Assembly (NCBI GenBank): GCA_947627215.1
Contig: CANQVD010000012.1
Span: forward strand, 31,113-95,112
Direction: 5' to 3'
Origin: an uncultured Eisenbergiella sp.
GTDB lineage: Bacteria; Bacillota; Clostridia; Lachnospirales; Lachnospiraceae
DNA: 64,000 nt
Below the pieces are notes generated by a model. That model ran no database searches, was not told where the DNA came from, and saw only the letters and a program-made list of their open reading frames with translations. Position 1 is the first letter of the stretch; the number at the start of each line of letters is the position of its first letter. The translations under genes were made by a program, and so were the position numbers. Of this stretch, positions 1 through 11,587 are shown piece after piece.

Positions 1-396
1 GACACGGATATAATCCTGGGATGTCTTGTTGACCACGAGGGCCACCAGATACTGCAGGGAATCCAGCGTCTGTCCTCTCTTGCCGATGAGAACCCCCATT
101 TCCTCACCCTTCAGATCCACATCCAGGTGCTTCTGCTCCTCGTCATAGGAAACTTCAACAGAAACCGGCATATTCATCGCTTCAAACACTTCGCTTAAGA
201 AATTCTTCGCGACGTCTTCCACCGACAGCTTCACCCGCGCCTGGATCACGGCAGGCTTTGCGCCGATCCCGAGAAAACCGCTGGTTCCTTCTTCCAGAAC
301 TTCATATTCGAGTTTATCACTGGTGACAACGAAATGCTGACACGCGCTCGTCACCGCGTCACTGACTGTTTTCGCGCTGAATTTTTGGAAATCCAT
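1..396 (-). CDS. jag: Jag/KhpB RNA-binding protein, partial (C-terminus beyond the window)
   Basis: This is the N-terminal 132 codons of the SpoIIIJ-associated protein Jag (KhpB), an RNA-binding protein encoded next to yidC across Firmicutes. The start is MDFQKFSAKTV, followed by a Jag_N domain (about residues 1-50, with a GFLGIGAKPA stretch). A KH domain follows with the GxxG loop visible as IGKRGQ. The C-terminal R3H domain would lie beyond base 1. The ATG at 394-396 is preceded by GGGAGGG, which overlaps the yidC stop codon, so the gene is closely coupled to yidC. Identification is firm; the gene is cut only by the window edge. Confidence 0.93.
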   Translation of the reverse strand, partial: MDFQKFSAKTVSDAVTSACQHFVVTSDKLEYEVLEEGTSGFLGIGAKPAVIQARVKLSVEDVAKNFLSEVFEAMNMPVSVEVSYDEEQKHLDVDLKGEEMGVLIGKRGQTLDSLQYLVALVVNKTSQDYIRV

Positions 397-408
397 CTCT
401 TTCCCTCC

Positions 409-1737
409 CTATTTTCTGGTGTTTCTTTCATTATAATCCCTGACCATGTTCGCTTTTGCGGCGAGGCTGCCGGGCTTGGCCGCGTTCTTATTGTAATATT
501 CCGTGGACTTGCGGATCTTTTCTTCCTTTTCCTCCTGCGTCAGCTCCGCTTTCGGTTTCGGAGGCATCCTGGAAGGGATCGGCGTCACATTTCTGGTATT
601 CATGGTCGCGTAATTGTTCAGCTTGGCGGGATCGATTCCCTTCTTGCGCAGCTTCGCATCCCGTTTTTCGATATTTTTCTTGATCTGCGCGTCGATGTCC
701 ATTTTATCGATATGCTTATTGATCACGACCTGCTGTACGCTTCTGACCACGGAACCGGCCACCCAGTAAAGGCCCATGCCGGCGGGCAGAGAGAAGCAGA
801 AGAAAGCCGACATCAGCGGCATCATCGTGTTCATCATTTTCATGGACTGGGCCATGGAGCCCTGATTTCCGTTTCCGCTGCTGTTTTCCGGCTGCGGCAT
901 CAGCTTGACGTTGAGCCACTGTGTCAGCGCGGACAGGATCGGGATCGAAACGGCGCCGATCACCATCAGCCAGGCGCCTGTCTGAAGAGCCTGACTGATC
1001 ATGAAGGAAGGAGAATTTCCCATGTTCAGACCGAGGAAATTGTTGTATCGGTTCATTTTTTCCACCGTCTGAGCGATATCGTCCGCCAGAGACGGAAACT
1101 GCGCCGCCAGCCCTTCCCACTCCGCCGAGGACGCCTTATAGAGCACATCAATGTACGTGTTCTGTATGTATCCCGTATTGCCCGCCAGAAAGGCTTCGTT
1201 GGTGAACTGTCTGGAATACATGACAGCGTTGCTGAAATTCGAGGAATTGTTCAGAAAGTCCGCGCTTCCGGGCGTATTCACAAGCTTTTCCACCAGAGGG
1301 AAGAAGGCTTCCTTCACCTGGGAAACATAGGCCGGAACGTTCATGAACACACGGTAAAGGGCGAACAGAATCGGCATCTGGATCAGGAGCTGCACGCAGC
1401 TTCCGCTGGGAGACACGCCGTACTTGTCGTAGATGGCCTTCGTCTCCTGCTGCATCGCCATCATGGATTCGTTGTCCTTTTTCCCGTTATACTTCTTCTG
1501 GACGGCCTGGAGCTCCGGACTCATCCTCGCGTTCAGCTTGGAAAACTTCTGCTGCTTGACGGTCAATGGCATCAGAAGCAGATATATGACGATCGTGAAC
1601 AGAATGATCGCCAGACCGATATTCGGGATTCCGATCTTGTCCAGAATCCAGAAAATGCCGTTCATGATCACGCCCAGCACCTTCGCGATCGGTCCGAGGA
1701 TCGCGCCGTCATATTGTGTCAACAAAATAGAATTCAA
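409..1737 (-). CDS. yidC: YidC/Oxa1 family membrane protein insertase
   Basis: This 442-aa polytopic protein inserts membrane proteins alone or with SecYEG. The N-terminal membrane segment (IGLAIILFTIVIYLLLMPLT) is followed by the family's basic, charged loop (KQQKFSKLNARMSPELQ, then QKKY), the motif QMPILFALYRVF, and C-terminal helices with LPAGMGLYWVAG. The family in Bacillus is about 260-290 aa and a lipoprotein. This one is longer, with extra sequence around residues 145-230, a charged C-terminal tail, and no lipobox near the N-terminus. It lies between jag and yidD as expected. The C-terminal tail is rich in Lys/Arg, which in other long YidCs is thought to contact ribosomes; that role is inferred here. 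Confidence 0.95.
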   Translation of the reverse strand: MNSILLTQYDGAILGPIAKVLGVIMNGIFWILDKIGIPNIGLAIILFTIVIYLLLMPLTVKQQKFSKLNARMSPELQAVQKKYNGKKDNESMMAMQQETKAIYDKYGVSPSGSCVQLLIQMPILFALYRVFMNVPAYVSQVKEAFFPLVEKLVNTPGSADFLNNSSNFSNAVMYSRQFTNEAFLAGNTGYIQNTYIDVLYKASSAEWEGLAAQFPSLADDIAQTVEKMNRYNNFLGLNMGNSPSFMISQALQTGAWLMVIGAVSIPILSALTQWLNVKLMPQPENSSGNGNQGSMAQSMKMMNTMMPLMSAFFCFSLPAGMGLYWVAGSVVRSVQQVVINKHIDKMDIDAQIKKNIEKRDAKLRKKGIDPAKLNNYATMNTRNVTPIPSRMPPKPKAELTQEEKEEKIRKSTEYYNKNAAKPGSLAAKANMVRDYNERNTRK

Positions 1738-1766
1738 TCTTCTTTCCTCCTGCTGCAGGGTTCCCT

Positions 1767-1988
1767 TTACGGAACCGGATCATATCCCCCTTTTGAAAAA
1801 GGATTGCATCGCAAGATCCTCCACAGAGCCAGCGCTCCGCCCTTTATGACCCCGTACTTTTCAACGGCCTGCAGCCCGTATTCGGAGCAGGTGGGAAAAT
1901 AGGGACATTTGGTGCGTTTGAATGGCGAAATATATTTTCTGTAAAACAGAATCGCCGCGATCACTATTTTTTTCATAATAACTGTCAA
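1767..1988 (-). CDS. yidD: YidD membrane protein insertion efficiency factor
   Basis: This small protein (73 aa, or 69 aa from the internal ATG at 1976) carries the YidD signature: [10 protein letters not shown], then [11 protein letters not shown], then GLQAVEKYG and a C-terminal [14 protein letters not shown]. YidD is peripheral at the membrane and assists YidC-dependent insertion. The frame opens with a TTG at 1988 that overlaps the rnpA stop by four bases. The ATG at 1976 gives MKKIVIAA, which is the usual family start, so either start is possible. It belongs to the rpmH-rnpA-yidD-yidC-jag unit. Confidence 0.95.
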   Translation of the reverse strand: MTVIMKKIVIAAILFYRKYISPFKRTKCPYFPTCSEYGLQAVEKYGVIKGGALALWRILRCNPFSKGGYDPVP

Positions 1989-2332
1989 GCCTGTTCTCTG
2001 CCGGTTATTCCGTGGAGCCTGGCGAGATGCAAAAGCGCGCTTTCCATCTTCTCATAAGAAGCGGAAGCGGCGGCGGCCCGCGCCACGATCACAATATTTA
2101 AACCGCTATTAAATATATGTTCCTGCAACCGATAGCTTTCTTTCACGAGCCTTTTCACACGGTGCCTTATCACACTGTTTCCAACCTTCCGGCTGACAGA
2201 AATGCCGAGAAGATTTCTGTCCTGATCATTTTCCGATACATACATCACGAGATATCTGTTGGCTTTTGCCCTGCCGTTCTGATAAACTTCCTGAAACTGC
2301 CGGTTTTTGCGTAAGGACTCCGTTTTTTTCAT
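1985..2332 (-). CDS. rnpA: Ribonuclease P protein component
   Basis: This 115-aa basic protein is the protein subunit of RNase P, which matures tRNA 5' ends together with the catalytic RNA. The conserved RNR-type motif is visible as [19 protein letters not shown], preceded by [11 protein letters not shown] near the N-terminus. Length is typical. It overlaps yidD by four bases, and is separated from rpmH by a hairpin that may set the ratio of L34 to RnpA. Confidence 0.96.
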   Translation of the reverse strand: MKKTESLRKNRQFQEVYQNGRAKANRYLVMYVSENDQDRNLLGISVSRKVGNSVIRHRVKRLVKESYRLQEHIFNSGLNIVIVARAAAASASYEKMESALLHLARLHGITGREQA

Positions 2333-2343
2333 ACACGATTAAA

Positions 2344-2367
2344 ATAGGCCACAATATTGCGGCCTAT
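2344..2367 (-). terminator. Hairpin at the rpmH 3' end (attenuator-like)
   Basis: On the - strand the arms ATAGGCC and GGCCTAT enclose a further pairing CAAT/ATTG, followed by TTTTAAT. The left arm overlaps the rpmH stop codon. The U-tract is short, so it is better seen as a partial terminator or processing site between rpmH and rnpA than as a full stop. Confidence 0.55.
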
Positions 2368-2498
2368 ACGGTTAATCTCTTTCTTCCTTTTGCTCTCCTG
2401 GCTGCCAGAACCTTTCTTCCGCCAGCGCTGCTCATTCTCGCCCGAAATCCGTGCACCTTGGAGCGCTGCCTTTTCTTAGGCTGAAACGTCATTTTCAT
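2364..2498 (-). CDS. rpmH: 50S ribosomal protein L34
   Basis: This 44-aa protein starts [14 protein letters not shown] and continues [20 protein letters not shown], the standard L34 sequence, ending GRKRLTV. It is a structural protein of the large ribosomal subunit. The ATG at 2496-2498 has a GGAGG at 2509-2513. It is the first gene of the leftward rpmH-rnpA-yidD-yidC-jag unit that flanks oriC in most Firmicutes. Confidence 0.97.
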   Translation of the reverse strand: MKMTFQPKKRQRSKVHGFRARMSSAGGRKVLAARRAKGRKRLTV

Positions 2499-2625
2499 GT
2501 CAGATACACCTCCCTTTCCGACCTTGATCTATCTGCAGCCGGAAGGGGCGCCGCCCGTTTCCCGTCGCTGCGAATCAGGTAATATGCATGCTTTTTCATG
2601 ACATGTATCAGAAAATATCGGTTTC

Positions 2626-2654
2626 ATTATATCGGGTCAGGCCGCGTAAGTCAA
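2626..2654 (-). promoter_or_regulatory. SigA-type promoter for rpmH-rnpA-yidD-yidC-jag
   Basis: On the - strand TTGACT (2649-2654) and TATAAT (2626-2631) are separated by 17 bp. The match is near consensus and points leftward into rpmH, leaving a leader of about 115 nt. Confidence 0.8.
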
Positions 2655-3000
2655 GTAAAAATCCCGATTTTTGGGCCTTATAATTTTGCCCGAAAAATGC
2701 CTGAAAAATCGTTATTTTCAACAATACAAGATGTTGTTATGTATCCCGAAAAATCCCTACAAGATATGGGCTGTCGATAATGGGGAAATCTCCTTCCACA
2801 GTTTCCCCGATTAACATAACATTATCCACAAATTGTGGAAAACTTGTGGATAAACTTATTTTTCTTCCACGTCGAAGGCCTGAAAAATGCCTTTTCATCA
2901 ATATTTTTTCTGTGAATGAAAGTTATCCACAATCCGACGCCGATTTCCCTTTCTTTTCGCTTTTTTCCCTTTCTTTTTCCGGCGGCTGTGGATAAAATTT
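2655..3000. other. oriC: oriC, upstream part: DnaA-box cluster
   Basis: Four perfect DnaA boxes (TTATCCACA) occur here: 2822-2830 (+), 2845-2853 (-), 2923-2931 (+) and 2987-2995 (-). Degenerate copies surround the first pair, for example the TTGTGGAAA stretch near 2834-2842. The region is AT-rich with long pyrimidine tracts and has no convincing gene. Position between rpmH and dnaA matches the incAB part of bipartite Firmicutes origins. The left part (2660-2760) carries a separate repeated GAAAAAT motif, listed on its own. Confidence 0.92.
2689..2891 (+). repeat. Short repeats CCYGAAAAATSCC within oriC
   Basis: Four copies of a motif close to CCYGAAAAATSCC lie on the + strand at 2689-2701, 2700-2710 (shorter, ending in ATC), 2745-2757 and 2879-2891. 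An inverted relative (CCCGATTTTTGGG) begins at 2663. They do not match the DnaA box. They may be origin-specific protein sites or part of the unwinding element; the function is unknown. Confidence 0.55.
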
Positions 3001-3005
3001 TGCAT

Positions 3006-3034
3006 TTGCCATTTTTCCGCAATTAGTTTATGAT
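3006..3034 (+). promoter_or_regulatory. Putative dnaA promoter
   Basis: TTGCCA (3006-3011) and TATGAT (3029-3034) are spaced 17 bp apart, about 57 bp before the dnaA start. The DnaA box at 2987-2995 lies just upstream of the -35, an arrangement compatible with autoregulation by DnaA. Predicted by eye. Confidence 0.55.
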
Positions 3035-3090
3035 GAAAAGGACTCGAATCTCTTTGCCTGAAGGATTTTCGATATGAGGAGGTTTTTGTG

Positions 3091-4449
3091 ATGCATTCCA
3101 TCGGAGAGAACTGGGAAGCGGTCAAGCAGGCGGTCCTGCAGGAATACCAGTTGACGAACATTTCCTACATGACCTGGATCGATCCGCTGCGGTTTCAGGA
3201 GGTGAAGGGGGATACGGTCTATATCCAGATCCCCGCGGCACAGGCCAACATGCTCGGCTACATCACCGGCAAATACAGGGATTATTTCAAGGTCACCATA
3301 TCCGAAATGATGGACCACATCTACGATGTGGTTTTTGTCGTGGAAAAGCCCGAAAAGCAGGAGGACCGCGCGGAAGAAAGCATCGCCTCCAGAACTTCCT
3401 CCTCCCATCAGGAACGCTCCAACCTGAATCCGAAATACCGGTTCGATACCTTCGTGGTGGGGAACAACAATAAATTCGCCCATTCCGCCTGCCTCGCCGT
3501 AGCGGAATCCCCCGGCAACGCGTACAATCCGCTTTTCATCTACGGAGGCGCAGGACTGGGCAAGACTCACCTGATGCATTCCATCGGCCATTTCATCCTG
3601 GACCACAATCCGGACATGAAGGTGCTCTACGTGACCAGCGAATCCTTCACCAACGAAGTGATCGAGTCCATCCGGAGCGGCAACGCCACCCTCATGACAA
3701 AGCTCAGAGAAAAATACAGGACCGTCGACGTGCTCATGATCGACGACGTCCAGTTTATAATAGGAAAAGAAAGCACACAGGAAGAATTTTTTCATACCTT
3801 CAATGTGCTCCATTCCGCCGGAAAACAGATCGTCCTGTCCTCGGATAAGCCTCCGAAGGAAATGGAGACGCTGGAGGAGCGGTTCCGCTCCCGTTTCGAC
3901 TGGGGACTGATCGCGGATATCCAGCCGCCCGACTACGAAACGAGGATGGCGATCCTGAAGCGGAACGCGGAATACGCCCACCGCAGCATCGACGATAAGA
4001 TCTTTGAATATATCGCCACGAATATCAAATCCAACATCCGGGAGCTGGAAGGCGCCTTTAACCGGATCATCGCCAAATCCAAGATCGAGAACCAGTCCCG
4101 GATCACGCTGGAGCTGGCAGAGGACGCGCTGAAGGATATCATCAACCCGGACAGGCCTCAGGAGATCACGCCGGAGATCATTCTGAAGGTGACGGCGGAG
4201 AATTTCGGCGTCATGCCGGAGGACATCCTCTCCAAAAAACGGAACTCCGAATTCGTTCTGCCCAGACAGGTATTCATGTATTTATGCCGGAAGCTCACGG
4301 ACGCGCCTTACATGAATATCGCGAAGATGCTCGGCAAAAAAGACCACACGACGATTATCCACGGTGCGAATAAGATTGAGGATGAACTGAAAAATAACCC
4401 GGAGCTTAAGAACCGGATCGAAACGATCCGCAAGACCCTCGGTGCATGA
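3091..4449 (+). CDS. dnaA: Chromosomal replication initiator DnaA
   Basis: DnaA (452 aa) is the AAA+ initiator that binds DnaA boxes and melts oriC. Domain I covers about residues 1-75 (helicase and partner contacts), and domain II is a short variable linker around 85-110. The AAA+ core follows, with Walker A GGAGLGKT near 152-159 and Walker B VLMIDDVQF. The C-terminal DNA-binding domain has the signature KKDHTTIIHG. The ATG at 3091 has AGGAGG eight bases upstream; a GTG directly before it (3088) is in frame but more poorly spaced. It lies between the two DnaA-box clusters of the origin. Confidence 0.97.
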   Translation: MHSIGENWEAVKQAVLQEYQLTNISYMTWIDPLRFQEVKGDTVYIQIPAAQANMLGYITGKYRDYFKVTISEMMDHIYDVVFVVEKPEKQEDRAEESIASRTSSSHQERSNLNPKYRFDTFVVGNNNKFAHSACLAVAESPGNAYNPLFIYGGAGLGKTHLMHSIGHFILDHNPDMKVLYVTSESFTNEVIESIRSGNATLMTKLREKYRTVDVLMIDDVQFIIGKESTQEEFFHTFNVLHSAGKQIVLSSDKPPKEMETLEERFRSRFDWGLIADIQPPDYETRMAILKRNAEYAHRSIDDKIFEYIATNIKSNIRELEGAFNRIIAKSKIENQSRITLELAEDALKDIINPDRPQEITPEIILKVTAENFGVMPEDILSKKRNSEFVLPRQVFMYLCRKLTDAPYMNIAKMLGKKDHTTIIHGANKIEDELKNNPELKNRIETIRKTLGA

Positions 4450-4689
4450 CCGGAACGTAATTTTTCATTTATCCCGAAGTTTTTCACAGGTTACCCATTT
4501 TCATTTTTTCGGAAAAATAGTATAATGGAGTGGGTTATCCACATATCGACATCCTTTATTAAGAAAGATTACGGATTTCCATGTAAATAAATATCTTTCG
4601 CGCGCTGCCCGGACCGGAATTCGTTCCGGACGAAAACCGTATCCGTCTGTGGATATCATGACGCACTGCTGGAGAAGGGAGAAAAACAA
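4450..4689. other. oriC: oriC, downstream part: dnaA-dnaN intergenic region
   Basis: This 240-bp gap has a perfect DnaA box at 4535-4543 (+) and a one-mismatch box at 4648-4656 (-). An AT-rich stretch from about 4550 to 4600 follows the first box and is the natural candidate for the DNA unwinding element, as in Bacillus, where melting occurs between dnaA and dnaN. A TATAAT at 4521-4526 could be the -10 of a dnaN promoter, with only a weak -35 upstream. No gene is seen. Confidence 0.75.
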
Positions 4690-5799
4690 ATGAAATTAGT
4701 GTGTGCAAAAGCGGATCTGTTAAACGGTCTTCAAATCGTTTCCAAAGCCGTACCGAGCAAAACGACGATGTCCATTCTGGAATGCATTCTGCTGGACTGC
4801 TCCGGAACCGAGATAAAGCTCACCGCCAACGACATGGAACTGGGAATCGAGACACTGATTGAAGGAACGATTCTGGAAAAGGGGATCATCGCGCTGGACG
4901 CGAAGATCTTTCTGGATATCGTCAGAAAGCTTCCCGACAACGATATCACGATCGTGACGGACCGCACCTGCAAGGCGACGATCACCTGCGAAAAATCGAA
5001 ATTCAACATCCTCGGAAAGCCGGGCGACGACTTCGCTTATCTTCCCGATATCGAGAAAAGAGATTCCGTCATCGTCTCCCAGTATACGCTGCGCGAGGTG
5101 ATCCGGCAGACCATTTTTTCCATCGCCGACAACGATACCAACCGCCTGATGTCCGGAGAATTATTCGAGATCAACGGCGATGAGCTGAAGGTCGTTTCCC
5201 TGGACGGACACCGCATTTCCATCCGCAGGATCCTCCTGCGCGGCTCCTATGCGCCCAGAAAGGTGGTCATTCCCGGAAAGACGCTGAATGAGATCAGCAA
5301 GATCCTGTCCGGGGACGCCGACCAGGATGTTTCCATTTTCTTCACGGATAAGCACGTGCTGTTCGAGTTCGATTCCACGGTCGTGGTTTCCAGGCTGGTG
5401 GAGGGAGAATATTTCCGCATCGACCAGATGCTTTCCAGCGACTACGAGACGAAGGTTGTGATCAACAAGCGGGAATTTTTAAACTGCATCGACCGCGCGA
5501 CGCTGCTCATCAAGGAAGGGGACAAAAAGCCCATCATTATCAACATCACGGACGGCTCCATGGAGTTGAAGATCAATTCCGCGGTGGGAAGCATGAACGA
5601 GCAGATCGATATTGACAAATACGGCCGGGATCTGATGATCGGCTTCAATCCGAAGTTCCTGATCGACGCGCTGCGCGTCATCGACGATGAGCAGATTACG
5701 GTTTATCTGGTGAATCCGAAGGCGCCCTGCTTCATCCGCAACGACGACAGCAGTTATATTTATCTGATCCTGCCGGTGAACTTCACGACGGTGAGCTGA
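4690..5799 (+). CDS. dnaN: DNA polymerase III beta subunit (sliding clamp)
   Basis: DnaN (369 aa) is the ring-shaped processivity clamp of the replicative polymerase. The start MKLVCAKADLLNGLQIVSKA and the end YLILPVNF are typical of the family, as is the central GHRISIRR-like segment. The length is right for three clamp domains. An AGAAGGGAG sequence precedes the ATG. It follows dnaA in standard synteny. Confidence 0.97.
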   Translation: MKLVCAKADLLNGLQIVSKAVPSKTTMSILECILLDCSGTEIKLTANDMELGIETLIEGTILEKGIIALDAKIFLDIVRKLPDNDITIVTDRTCKATITCEKSKFNILGKPGDDFAYLPDIEKRDSVIVSQYTLREVIRQTIFSIADNDTNRLMSGELFEINGDELKVVSLDGHRISIRRILLRGSYAPRKVVIPGKTLNEISKILSGDADQDVSIFFTDKHVLFEFDSTVVVSRLVEGEYFRIDQMLSSDYETKVVINKREFLNCIDRATLLIKEGDKKPIIINITDGSMELKINSAVGSMNEQIDIDKYGRDLMIGFNPKFLIDALRVIDDEQITVYLVNPKAPCFIRNDDSSYIYLILPVNFTTVS

Positions 5800-5821
5800 G
5801 CGGTTCAGAGACGGAGTTTTT

Positions 5822-6031
5822 ATGCAGACTTACAGAATCAGGGATGATTTCATAAAGCTCGGGCAGGCGCTGAAGGCCGCGGGATTCGCGGAGAGCGGCG
5901 TCGATGCCAAATATGCGGTGACGGACGGCCTGGTGAAGGTGAACGGAGCCGTCTGTACCCAGCGCGGAAAAAAGCTGGTTCCCGGAGACGTGGTGGAATA
6001 CCGGGGACAGACGCTGAAAATCGAGTCGTGA
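5822..6031 (+). CDS. S4-domain RNA-binding protein (YaaA/RlbA type)
   Basis: This 69-aa protein is essentially a single S4 RNA-binding domain: FIKLGQALKAAGF, then a VKVNGAVCTQRGKKL core, then PGDVVEYRGQTLKI. Small S4 proteins of this kind sit between dnaN and recF in nearly all Firmicutes (B. subtilis YaaA, also called RlbA). They are associated with ribosome assembly. The gene ends ten bases before recF, consistent with cotranscription. Confidence 0.92.
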   Translation: MQTYRIRDDFIKLGQALKAAGFAESGVDAKYAVTDGLVKVNGAVCTQRGKKLVPGDVVEYRGQTLKIES

Positions 6032-6040
6032 GGCGGTCCT

Positions 6041-9066
<3,026 letters not shown>

Positions 9067-9087
9067 TGCCGCAGAATGTGAGGAAAT

Positions 9088-11574
9088 ATGGAAGACAATA
9101 TTTTTGACAAAATAGAAGAAGTTGACCTGAAGAAAAAAATGGAGGATTCCTATATCGATTACGCCATGAGCGTGATCGCGGCCCGCGCCCTGCCGGATGT
9201 GAGGGACGGCCTGAAGCCTGTGCAGCGCCGGGTGCTCTATTCCATGATCGAGCTGAATAATGGTCCGGATAAGCCGCACCGGAAATGCGCCCGTATCGTA
9301 GGCGATACGATGGGTAAATATCATCCTCACGGCGACAGCTCCATTTACGGCGCTCTGGTGAATATGGCGCAGGAATGGAATACCCGGTATCCGCTGGTGG
9401 ACGGCCACGGAAACTTCGGTTCCGAAGACGGCGACGGCCCCGCGGCCATGCGTTATACGGAGGCCCGCCTTTCCAAGATCTCCATGGAAATGCTGGCCGA
9501 TATCAATAAGAATACGGTGGATTTTTCTCCCAACTTCGACGATACGGAAAAGGAACCCACCGTCATGCCCGCCCGTTTTCCGAATCTGCTGGTGAACGGG
9601 ACGTCCGGCATCGCCGTGGGCATGGCGACCAACATTCCGCCGCACAATCTGCGGGAGGTCGTGGACGCCGTGGTGAGGATCATGGACAACCGGATCCTGG
9701 AGGATCGGGATACGCAGATCGAGGAAATTATGCGCATCATCAAGGCGCCGGATTTTCCCACTGGCGGCCTGATCCTGGGGACGAAGGGCGTGGAGGAGGC
9801 CTACCGCACCGGCCGGGGCAAGGTGAAGGTGCGCGCGGTCACCGATATCGAGACGCTGCCCAACGGCAAGAGCCAGATCATCGTGACGGAGCTTCCCTAT
9901 ATGGTGAACAAGGCGAAGCTCATCGAGAAGATCGCGGACCTGCACAAGGAAAAGCGGATCGACGGCATCACGGACCTGCGGGACGAATCCAACCGGGAGG
10001 GAACCCGCGTGGTCATCGAACTGCGCAAGGACGCCAACGTCAATGTGGTTCTGAACCAGCTCTATAAGCATACCCAGATGCAGGATACCTTCGGCGTCAT
10101 CATGCTGGCGCTGGTGAACAACGAACCGAGAGTCCTGAATCTTTTGGAAATGCTGAAATACTACATCCGGCATCAGGAGGATGTGGTCACCAGAAGGACG
10201 AAATATGACCTGAACAAGGCGGAGGAGCGGGATCATATTCTGCAGGGTCTGCTCATCGCCCAGGATAATATAGACGAAGTGATTCAGATCATCCGTTCCA
10301 GTGAAACGCCCCAGATATCCAAGGAACGTCTGATTGAGCGCTTCGGCCTCACGGACGTACAGGCGCAGGCCATCATCGATATGCGTCTGCGCGCGCTGAC
10401 CGGACTGGAGCGGGAAAAGCTGGAGGCGGAGCATCGGGAGCTCCTTTTGAAGATCACCGATCTGAAAGCGATCCTGGCCGACGAAAAGCGGCTGCTGGGC
10501 GTCATCCGGGAGGAAATCCTGATCATAAAGGAAAAATACGGGGATGACCGGAGAAGCAAAATCGGATTCGATGAAGAGGATATCACGACGGAAGACATGG
10601 TGCCGTTAGACAATACGGTGATCGCCATGACGAACCTGGGATATATCAAGCGCATGACGGTGGATAATTTCAGGGCACAGAACCGGGGCGGCAAGGGCAT
10701 CAGGGGGATGAACACCATAGAGGACGATTTCATCGCCGATCTTCTGATGACCACGACACACCACTATGTGATGTTTTTCACCAATTTCGGAAGGGTATAC
10801 CGGCTGAAGGCCTTCGAGATTCCGGAGGCCGGCAGGACGGCCAGAGGGACGGCCATCATCAATCTGCTGCAGCTCTCTCCGGAGGAAAAGATCTCGGCCA
10901 TCATTCCGGTGAAGGATTACGAGGAAAACAAGAATCTGTTCATGGTGACGAAAAAGGGAATCGTGAAGAAAACCTCTATCCTGGAGTACAGCAACATCCG
11001 CAAAAACGGTCTGCTCGCCATCAACCTGCGGGAGGATGACAGTCTGATCGAGGTCAAAACCACGGACGAGAACAGCGAGATCTTCCTGGTTACGAAATAT
11101 GGCATGTGCATCCGCTTCCGGGAAACGGATCTGCGGACCACGGGCCGTTCCTCCATGGGCGTGATCGGCATGACGCTGGCGGACGGCGACGAGGTAGTGG
11201 GCATGCAGTTGGATCATCAGGGAGATTCTCTGCTGATCGTTTCCGAAAACGGCATGGGCAAGCGGACGCCGCTGGAGGAATTCGGCGTCCAGCACCGCGG
11301 CGGCAAGGGTGTGAAATGCTATAAGATCACGGAAAAGACCGGTGAGGTGATCGGCGTCAAGGCGGTCAGCGACGGGCATCAGATCATGATGATCACCACA
11401 GAAGGGGTCATCATTCAGATCCGGATGGAGGATGTTTCCGTGCTGGGCCGCATCACCTCCGGCGTGAAGCTCATCGATCTGGACGCGGGCGTGACCGTGG
11501 CGCAGATCGCGAAGGTGCGCGAAAAGGTATCCGACGGCGAGCAGGAAATCGACGTGGAGGAAGAAAAGGAATAA
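9088..11574 (+). CDS. gyrA: DNA gyrase subunit A
   Basis: GyrA (828 aa) cuts and rejoins DNA with gyrB. The catalytic tyrosine is Y123 in [10 protein letters not shown]. The GyrA box that marks gyrase rather than topoisomerase IV is present as QNRGGKG in the C-terminal beta-pinwheel. In the quinolone-determining region the sequence is [10 protein letters not shown]: the serine equivalent to E. coli Ser83 is kept, but the acidic residue equivalent to Asp87 is glycine (G88 here). The C-terminus is a short acidic tail. The DUF4838 gene downstream is convergent, with 13 bp between the stops. Confidence 0.98.
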   Translation: MEDNIFDKIEEVDLKKKMEDSYIDYAMSVIAARALPDVRDGLKPVQRRVLYSMIELNNGPDKPHRKCARIVGDTMGKYHPHGDSSIYGALVNMAQEWNTRYPLVDGHGNFGSEDGDGPAAMRYTEARLSKISMEMLADINKNTVDFSPNFDDTEKEPTVMPARFPNLLVNGTSGIAVGMATNIPPHNLREVVDAVVRIMDNRILEDRDTQIEEIMRIIKAPDFPTGGLILGTKGVEEAYRTGRGKVKVRAVTDIETLPNGKSQIIVTELPYMVNKAKLIEKIADLHKEKRIDGITDLRDESNREGTRVVIELRKDANVNVVLNQLYKHTQMQDTFGVIMLALVNNEPRVLNLLEMLKYYIRHQEDVVTRRTKYDLNKAEERDHILQGLLIAQDNIDEVIQIIRSSETPQISKERLIERFGLTDVQAQAIIDMRLRALTGLEREKLEAEHRELLLKITDLKAILADEKRLLGVIREEILIIKEKYGDDRRSKIGFDEEDITTEDMVPLDNTVIAMTNLGYIKRMTVDNFRAQNRGGKGIRGMNTIEDDFIADLLMTTTHHYVMFFTNFGRVYRLKAFEIPEAGRTARGTAIINLLQLSPEEKISAIIPVKDYEENKNLFMVTKKGIVKKTSILEYSNIRKNGLLAINLREDDSLIEVKTTDENSEIFLVTKYGMCIRFRETDLRTTGRSSMGVIGMTLADGDEVVGMQLDHQGDSLLIVSENGMGKRTPLEEFGVQHRGGKGVKCYKITEKTGEVIGVKAVSDGHQIMMITTEGVIIQIRMEDVSVLGRITSGVKLIDLDAGVTVAQIAKVREKVSDGEQEIDVEEEKE

Positions 11575-11587
11575 ACGGAAGAGCCTT

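Noticed and set aside
334..1902. Long + strand frame over yidC and yidD
   Set aside because: Antisense to well-identified genes; no domain, no ribosome binding site.
2780..3022. Small frames on both strands within oriC
   Set aside because: They run through the DnaA boxes and pyrimidine tracts; no ribosome binding site or family.
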